Assembly: GCA_020027805.1 (NCBI GenBank) | Contig: JAHKKQ010000098.1 | Coordinates: 1 to 10,122, forward strand | Length of the DNA stretch: 10,122 bases | Direction: 5' to 3' | From: Candidatus Dadabacteria bacterium | GTDB taxonomy: Bacteria; Desulfobacterota_D; UBA1144; Nemesobacterales; UBA2774 | In this document: positions 5,543 to 10,122 of the stretch, one piece after another | Layout of the letters: each line of letters opens with the position of its first letter | How positions within the stretch are numbered: the stretch's first letter is position 1 | Made by a program: the position numbers and the translations under genes | Notes under the pieces: model-generated | Databases searched by the model: none | Told to the model about the DNA's origin: nothing | Seen by the model: the letters and a program-made list of their open reading frames with translations, nothing else

Positions 5543-5571
5543 CTATACGGGTTCAGAAATGACCCGCATAG
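5543..5571 (-). terminator. Hairpin at the convergent DUF4126/hemG boundary
   Basis: CTATACGGGT (5543-5552) and ACCCGCATAG (5562-5571) form a 10-bp stem with a 9-nt loop. As minus-strand RNA every position pairs (one G-U); as plus-strand RNA there is one A-C mismatch. The hemG stop codon lies in the loop. There is no U-run on either side, so it may act as a 3' end stabiliser or Rho-assisted stop rather than an intrinsic terminator. Confidence 0.4.
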
Positions 5572-6974
5572 AGGGACTGCAGAAGTCTTTCGGCGGCTCT
5601 TTCGCCCGAGTTTATACAGTCGGGTATGCCGACCCCGCCGAAGGCGTTTCCGGCGATCTCAAGCCCGTCGAGCTTCTTTATTTCCCTCTGTATCCCCTCG
5701 ACCAGTTCCCTGTGACCGACGTGATACTGGGGCATCGACTCGGGGTATCTCTTTATTAGAGTAAAGACAGGGTTTGATTTGATGCCGAGGAGCGGGCTTA
5801 ATTCCTTTTGGACGGTCTCGATTATGCGGGGGTCTTCCATGCGGTATGTGTCGGGACTGACGGCCCCGCCGACGAAGGCGCGGAGGGTTGTGCAGCCTTC
5901 TGGAGCCCTTCCGGTGAATTTCTCGCTGCTGAACGAGCAGGCGATCATGCTGCTTCTTTCGATCATCGGCACGACGAACCCGAAGCCGTCGAGCTCGGTC
6001 TCTATCTGCTCCTTCCTGTATGCTAATATCACTACGGCTGTTGATGCGTATTCGATCTTTCTCAGGAGGGCCGCGCACTCCCCGGCTGCATTCTCCAGAA
6101 GCCCGGCCGTGATATAAGCAGGTGTCGTGACTATAACGCCCGCCGCATTCAATATTCCGTCCCCCGCCGTAACCTCCCAGCCGTCGTATGCCTCTTTAAT
6201 CCCCTCTACCGTAACGCCGGTTTTTATAGACCCTTCGGGGATCTTTTTTAAGAGAGCTTCCACGAGGGTCTTCATACCCTTATTGAATGAGACGAAGAGG
6301 CTGTACCTGGCGCCGCTATCGGACATAACGCCTTTCTTTCTTTTGCTGTAGTCCTTGTACATGCCCTTGATAACGCTCCCGTACCTCTCTTCCATCTCGG
6401 GGAACTGGGGCATCGTAGCCCTCAGGCTGAGCTTTTCGGGGTCAGCCGCGTACACGCCGCCTATCATGGGCTGGGCGGCCCGCTCGAGCGCCTCTCTGCC
6501 TAGGCGTCTCCTTACAAAGGACGCGAGGCTCTCGTCACCCTGAGGATTCTTCGGTATAACGAGGTCCATCAGCATCCTCAATTTCCCGCGCCACGAGAAG
6601 AGCGGCGTCCTCAGAAACGGCATTATCCGGGCAGGGGCCAGCATGATGAACCCGTCGGGAAGCGGGACCAGCCTCCCGTGAAGGAGCACGAACGTGCGTC
6701 TTTTGTCCCGGTTGGTCTCTATAAGCTCGCTTTCGAGGCCGAGCCTGTTCGCGAGGTTAACACCCCAGGGTTTTGACGTTATGAACGAATCGGGGCCTTC
6801 TTCTATAGTGAATCCGTCTCTCTCTACCGTGGAGATTACTCCCCCGGCCCTGTCCGATTTTTCGAGGAGGAGTATATCCAGGTCCAGGTTCCTGTCGCTC
6901 CGGAGCTCGGCAAGCCGGTGCGCAGCGCACAATCCGGTTATACCGCCCCCTATGACTATCACCCGTTTGGGCAT
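5553..6974 (-). CDS. hemG: Oxygen-dependent protoporphyrinogen oxidase (HemG/HemY type)
   Basis: This 473-residue FAD flavoprotein oxidises protoporphyrinogen IX to protoporphyrin IX, the step before iron insertion in haem synthesis, using O2. The length is typical. The N-terminus carries the dinucleotide motif VIGGGITGLCAAHRLAEL (7-24), then LLLEKSDRAGGVI (35-47) for the FAD ribose, and EEGPDSF (58-64). QPMIGGVYAADPEKLSLRA (168-186) is a family hallmark. The C-terminus AGNAFGGVGIPDCINSG closes the FAD site. The Gram-positive relative (CgoX) works on coproporphyrinogen instead; a Gram-negative context favours protoporphyrinogen. MPKRVIVIGGG fits the family start, but no Shine-Dalgarno precedes it; a -10-like box lies 6 nt upstream, suggesting leaderless mRNA. 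It lies 70 nt downstream of the response regulator on the same strand, so read-through is also possible. Confidence 0.92.
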   Translation of the reverse strand: MPKRVIVIGGGITGLCAAHRLAELRSDRNLDLDILLLEKSDRAGGVISTVERDGFTIEEGPDSFITSKPWGVNLANRLGLESELIETNRDKRRTFVLLHGRLVPLPDGFIMLAPARIMPFLRTPLFSWRGKLRMLMDLVIPKNPQGDESLASFVRRRLGREALERAAQPMIGGVYAADPEKLSLRATMPQFPEMEERYGSVIKGMYKDYSKRKKGVMSDSGARYSLFVSFNKGMKTLVEALLKKIPEGSIKTGVTVEGIKEAYDGWEVTAGDGILNAAGVIVTTPAYITAGLLENAAGECAALLRKIEYASTAVVILAYRKEQIETELDGFGFVVPMIERSSMIACSFSSEKFTGRAPEGCTTLRAFVGGAVSPDTYRMEDPRIIETVQKELSPLLGIKSNPVFTLIKRYPESMPQYHVGHRELVEGIQREIKKLDGLEIAGNAFGGVGIPDCINSGERAAERLLQSLYAGHF

Positions 6975-6980
6975 ATGGGT

Positions 6981-7008
6981 ATTTAACCATGCAAAGTTGT
7001 TTTGTTAA
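6981..7008 (-). promoter_or_regulatory. Candidate hemG promoter giving a leaderless mRNA
   Basis: On the minus strand TTAACA (7003-7008, 5 of 6) is followed after 16 bp by TTAAAT (6981-6986, 4 of 6). The -10 ends 6 nt before the hemG ATG (6974), so transcription would start at or one base before the A of the start codon. The absence of any Shine-Dalgarno agrees with this. Confidence 0.4.
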
Positions 7009-7044
7009 AGGGCGCCGGTACTTTCCGCTGTACGGCGGTCGGGC

Positions 7045-8400
7045 TCAGCTTTGATCCCTGTCTTTGAGTTTATAAAGGAGAGAGCGGCGGCTTATCCCCA
7101 GCATCTTCGCCGCTTTTGTGCGGTTGCCGCGGGCGTCCGAGAGGGCCTTCTCGATGTACGACTTTTCGATCCTCTGCCTGGCCTCTTCATATGTGAGAGT
7201 GTCGGTCCAGGCATCGGGGTTCAAATTCCTTTTCGGCTGAAACGCACCGATGTCTATCTTGTTTATATATTCCGAATCCGAGAGTATCATCGCCCTCTCT
7301 ATCACGTTTTCGAGCTCCCTCACGTTGCCCGGCCAGTGATAATCCATTAACTCCGACATGACTTCAGGCGTCGTATCGATAATCCGCCGCTTTAACTGCC
7401 GGTTGTGTTTAGCGATAAAATGGCGGACGAGAATGGGGATGTCCTCTTTCCTGTCCCTGAGCGGGGGTATGGAGACGGGGAATACGCTCAACCTGTAGTA
7501 GAGGTCGTTCCTGAACCCCCCGTCCGCAACCTCCTGAAGGAGGTCACGCGACGTCGCGGCGACGACCTTGGTGTCCGTCTTAATCAGCTTCGTATCGCCG
7601 AGCCTCCTTATCTCCCCGTCCTGGAGGACGCGCAGGAGCTTCGACTGGAGCGCCAGGGGGAATTCCCCTATCTCGTCGAGGAAGAGTGTCCCTCCGTGGG
7701 CTTCTTCTATCAATCCCCTTTTCGAGCTGTCGGCCCCGCTGAACGCCCCCTTCGCATATCCGAAAAGCTCGCTCTCAAGGAGGGTCTCCGGGATCGCGGC
7801 GCAGTTGACCGCGATGAACGGCGCTTCCCCTCTCGGGCTGCCGTTGTGTATGGCCTTCGCTATAAGCTCCTTTCCCGTCCCGCTTTCGCCGGATATGAGG
7901 ACTGTCGTCTTGAACTGAGACGCCTTTTCCGAGAGCTTGATTGCTTCTTCCATCAGGGCGCTCTCATAGACGATATCCCGGAACTCTCCCCGCATACCGA
8001 TTTCCTTCTCGAGATATATGTTCTTCTGTCTCAGGCGGTGTCTCTCTTCCGCCATCCGCATTCTAAGTATGAGCTCCTCGGAATTGAGCGGTTTATTTAT
8101 GTAATCGTCGGCCCCTTTTTTAATGGCTTCGATCGAGCTTTCCACGCTCCCGTAGGCGGAGATCATAATAATGATCGGTATTAAGTCCCTCTCCCGTATT
8201 TCTCCCAGGAACTCCATGCCGCCCATTCCCGGGAGCTTGATATCGCATACGATGAAGTCGTACCTGCTGCCCCCGTCTATAAGCTCGAGCCCGGATTTCG
8301 CGTTATCGACGCTCTCAGCTTCGTAGCCCTCCATCTGGAATATCAGCGACAGCGAATCCCTTATTCCCTTTTCGTCGTCAATTACCAAAATTTTCTGCAT
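7045..8400 (-). CDS. NtrC-family sigma-54-dependent response regulator
   Basis: This 451-residue protein has the classic three-domain layout. The receiver (1-118) has the acidic pair Asp9/Asp10, phospho-acceptor Asp53 in CDIKLPGM, Ser81 and Lys103 (NKP). The AAA+ activator domain (about 143-375) has Walker A GESGTGKE (171-178), the sigma-54 contact loop GAFSGA (218-223) and Walker B LFLDEIGE (239-246). The loop is usually GAFTGA, so Ser replaces Thr conservatively. WPGNVRELENVIERA (356-370) is the family's conserved segment. A Fis-type helix-turn-helix closes the protein (about 410-447, GNRTKAAKMLGISRRSLLYKLK). When phosphorylated it should open sigma-54 promoters; none was found in the window. 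AGAGG lies 8 nt before the ATG, inside the kinase gene, which overlaps by 23 nt. Target genes are unknown. Confidence 0.93.
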   Translation of the reverse strand: MQKILVIDDEKGIRDSLSLIFQMEGYEAESVDNAKSGLELIDGGSRYDFIVCDIKLPGMGGMEFLGEIRERDLIPIIIMISAYGSVESSIEAIKKGADDYINKPLNSEELILRMRMAEERHRLRQKNIYLEKEIGMRGEFRDIVYESALMEEAIKLSEKASQFKTTVLISGESGTGKELIAKAIHNGSPRGEAPFIAVNCAAIPETLLESELFGYAKGAFSGADSSKRGLIEEAHGGTLFLDEIGEFPLALQSKLLRVLQDGEIRRLGDTKLIKTDTKVVAATSRDLLQEVADGGFRNDLYYRLSVFPVSIPPLRDRKEDIPILVRHFIAKHNRQLKRRIIDTTPEVMSELMDYHWPGNVRELENVIERAMILSDSEYINKIDIGAFQPKRNLNPDAWTDTLTYEEARQRIEKSYIEKALSDARGNRTKAAKMLGISRRSLLYKLKDRDQS

Positions 8401-9883
8401 TCTCGTAACCTCTCGCGGCGGGGAATATTATCCTGAACAGAGACCCGTTCCCGTGGGTGCTTTCCACCTCGATCACGCCTTCGAACGTCTCCACGATCCT
8501 GGCCGAGACCGAAAGGCCGAGCCCCGTGCCGTGGCCCGGGTCCTTGGTCGTAAAGAAGGGGTCGAATATTTTGTCGATAATTTCCCCGGGTATGCCCTCG
8601 CCGTTGTCTCTCACGGTGATAACCGCACCTGCATCCCCGTCACAGGCTGTCGAGATGACGATCTCCCCCGCCCCCCTGAGCGCGTCTCTCGCATTGAGCA
8701 GGAGGTTAATTATGACCTGGGAGAGCTGCCCGGGATCGGCTATGATCGACGGCATGTCCGGGGAAAGGTCGAGTGTAAGCGTTATATCCTTGAGCGCGCC
8801 CTGATTCCCCACGATCTCGGCCGTCTCCGTTATCACCTGATTCACGTTTACGATCTGGGGAGAGCTTTTCCTGGGACGCGAATAATCGAGGAGCGTCCTT
8901 ATTATTCTGTCCACGCGGCTTACTTCCCTCAGAATATCGCTGACGATTCCGTTCCTCTTTTCATCACCCATTCCGGGCGCCCTCTTAAGTACCTCTGCGT
9001 AGCCCTTTATGGCGGAGAGGGGGTTCCCGATCTCGTGCGCGACGCCCGCCGACAGCTGTCCCAGGGAGGCGAGTTTTTCGGCCGCTATCAGCTCCTTCTG
9101 CGTCAATTTGAGCTCCGCGTTGGTCTCTTCAAGCTCTCTTATCTTGTCCCTGAGGTTCCTTTTTCCGCCCTCTATCTCGTCGAACATCACACGGAGCGCC
9201 GAATAGAGCTGGTTTATTTCCTTCACCCTCCCGACATCCGCCGACTCCGGGAACCTGCCCGCGCTAATCTTCTCCGTTGTTCTTATGAGCTCGTGTACCG
9301 GCCTTACGATCCTCCTCGAAAGTATGTAGAATCCGAAGAGCGCGATTATGATGAGAAACAGGATAATCCAGAGCGCGATGAGCCTCTGGCTCAGGACCAG
9401 GTTATCCTCGAGCGACGACAGGGGCTGGTAGATAAGGAGAGTCCCCCTCGCGTTTCCCGGCATCCTGACGGGGGCCGCGACCTTGATGCCCTCGTAGGAG
9501 GATATTGGAGGAAAGTTGACGCCCACGATTTCCGTCACCCTGCTCCCCGTCCTCATCGCCCGGAGTATCAGCGGGTCTCCTCCTCCGCCTTCGTATCTTC
9601 CGCCGTCCGTGCTGAAATAGACCCTTTCACCCCTCCCCGAGATGACTCCCCATCCGCCCCGGTTGAGCGCCCCTTTTAAAAATTCTATGCCGCCCTCTAT
9701 ATCGCCGTTCATGAGGTATGACCCCTCGAGCGCGGTGATAATTGTATCGACGCTTTCGATCTTCCCCTGGACCGCGAACTTCTCGGTCACTTTAAACGCG
9801 ATTATGCCGATAAGGAACATGGCGACCGCTGTTATAAAGAGGATGTTTACGAGTATTTCCGCTCTAAGGCCTATCTGTCTCAT
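8378..9883 (-). CDS. Membrane sensor histidine kinase, NtrB/AtoS/ZraS-like
   Basis: This 501-residue kinase is the partner of the downstream NtrC-family regulator, whose gene overlaps its end by 23 nt. Two membrane spans (about 10-31 and 168-189) enclose a periplasmic sensor region of about 135 residues with no motif I recognise. A HAMP linker follows (about 190-240, beginning SRRIVRPVHEL), then a coiled coil (about 240-268). In the HisKA domain SAGVAHEIGNPLSAIKGYAE carries phospho-acceptor His283. The ATPase domain has the N box NLLLNARDAL (393-402), G1 DNGEG (426-430), F box DPFFTT (441-446) and G2 GHGTGLGLS (450-458). All catalytic residues are present. It has two spans, not the six of PilS. 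The Shine-Dalgarno is weak (AGAGA). pilD ends 94 nt upstream on the same strand, and no convincing promoter lies between. Confidence 0.93.
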   Translation of the reverse strand: MRQIGLRAEILVNILFITAVAMFLIGIIAFKVTEKFAVQGKIESVDTIITALEGSYLMNGDIEGGIEFLKGALNRGGWGVISGRGERVYFSTDGGRYEGGGGDPLILRAMRTGSRVTEIVGVNFPPISSYEGIKVAAPVRMPGNARGTLLIYQPLSSLEDNLVLSQRLIALWIILFLIIIALFGFYILSRRIVRPVHELIRTTEKISAGRFPESADVGRVKEINQLYSALRVMFDEIEGGKRNLRDKIRELEETNAELKLTQKELIAAEKLASLGQLSAGVAHEIGNPLSAIKGYAEVLKRAPGMGDEKRNGIVSDILREVSRVDRIIRTLLDYSRPRKSSPQIVNVNQVITETAEIVGNQGALKDITLTLDLSPDMPSIIADPGQLSQVIINLLLNARDALRGAGEIVISTACDGDAGAVITVRDNGEGIPGEIIDKIFDPFFTTKDPGHGTGLGLSVSARIVETFEGVIEVESTHGNGSLFRIIFPAARGYENAENFGN

Positions 9884-9977
9884 TCTCTGGCGTCTCGGGA
9901 CGGGGCCCTGGCATACCGGGGAGGCGTACTTATCCCGTTTTATCTAAGTTTAGTTCTTTTTAGGCTCCGGTGTGTAA

Positions 9978-10122
9978 CTAATTTATGAGCCTGAAGCCGC
10001 CCGTGAATACGTAGATTACTGCGGCGAGCGAGAGAAAAGGGCCGAAGGGGAGTGCGTATTTAAGGTCCCCTTTCTTATACAGAATTATGGATAATCCGGT
10101 TACAGTGCCGAGGAGGGAGCTC
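9978..10122 (-). CDS. pilD: Type IV prepilin peptidase, C-terminal fragment (cut by window edge)
   Basis: The last 47 codons and TAG stop are inside the window; the rest lies beyond the right edge. The translation reads SSLLGTVTGLSIILYKKGDL, then KYALPFGPFLSLAAVIYVF, ending GGFRLIN. The I/L-P-F-G-P-F-L-x-L-x-A stretch after a K-x-x-[DE]-x-K-Y run is the C-terminal hallmark of PilD/GspO leader peptidases, inner-membrane aspartic proteases that cut and N-methylate type IV prepilins or type II pseudopilins. The catalytic aspartates are outside the window. It could serve pili or a type II secretion system. It precedes the kinase-regulator pair on the same strand. Confidence 0.82.
   Translation of the reverse strand, partial: SSLLGTVTGLSIILYKKGDLKYALPFGPFLSLAAVIYVFTGGFRLIN

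Noticed and set aside
7405..8184. About 260-codon plus-strand frame antisense to the response regulator
   Set aside because: The minus strand carries a complete NtrC-family protein; the antisense translation has no motif and no ribosome site.
8453..9679. Very long open frame (over 400 codons) on the plus strand, antisense to the histidine kinase
   Set aside because: It exactly shadows a fully recognisable kinase with all its motifs. Its translation is rich in Arg, Pro and charged residues with no family match; it comes from codon bias on the opposite strand.
9884..9977. Promoter or terminator between pilD and the histidine kinase
   Set aside because: AT-rich words such as TAAACT and TTAGAT occur, but no hexamer pair with sensible spacing and no stable hairpin with a T-run was found.

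Overview
The window looks like ordinary chromosome from a Gram-negative bacterium. The evidence is a MinC-MinD-MinE division-site cassette, a sigma-54-type response regulator with a membrane histidine kinase, the end of a type IV prepilin peptidase gene, and an oxygen-type (FAD) protoporphyrinogen oxidase. This mix fits Desulfobacterota, Myxococcota, Dadabacteria or related deep lineages, but nothing visible settles the phylum. There are no rRNA, tRNA, CRISPR or insertion-sequence signals.

Layout. Positions 1-1121 (minus) hold the start of a family 2 glycosyltransferase and, 4 bp overlapping upstream of it, an HprK-like P-loop kinase with a convincing extended -10 promoter. Positions 1122-1523 are non-genic; they hold that promoter and a 15-bp tandem repeat just behind it. 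Positions 1524-2860 (plus) are minC, minD and minE. The MinD frame is open but lacks the whole middle of the protein, about 115 residues. Positions 3030-3356 (minus) encode a small exported protein of unknown function with an excellent Shine-Dalgarno sequence and a promoter flanked by an inverted repeat. Next come an SDR oxidoreductase (3474-4235, minus), a SlyD-like FKBP prolyl isomerase (4433-4855, plus) and a DUF4126 membrane protein (4956-5537, plus). The second half is all minus strand, in transcription order: the 3' end of pilD (9978 to the right edge), a sensor histidine kinase (8378-9883), its NtrC-family regulator (7045-8400, overlapping the kinase gene) and hemG (5553-6974), which converges on the DUF4126 gene.

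How the genes work together. MinCDE would place the division septum at mid-cell, but the MinD encoded here should not be able to do so. The kinase and regulator form one phosphorelay acting on sigma-54 promoters outside the window. The prepilin peptidase upstream makes a link to type IV pili possible but unproven. HemG carries out the penultimate step of haem synthesis and may be read from a leaderless transcript. The HprK-like kinase and glycosyltransferase look like the edge of a surface-polysaccharide or peptide-modification locus that continues off the left end.

Most notable: the internally deleted minD, the leaderless-looking hemG, the promoter dyad in front of the small exported protein, and the tandem repeat at the HprK-like promoter.
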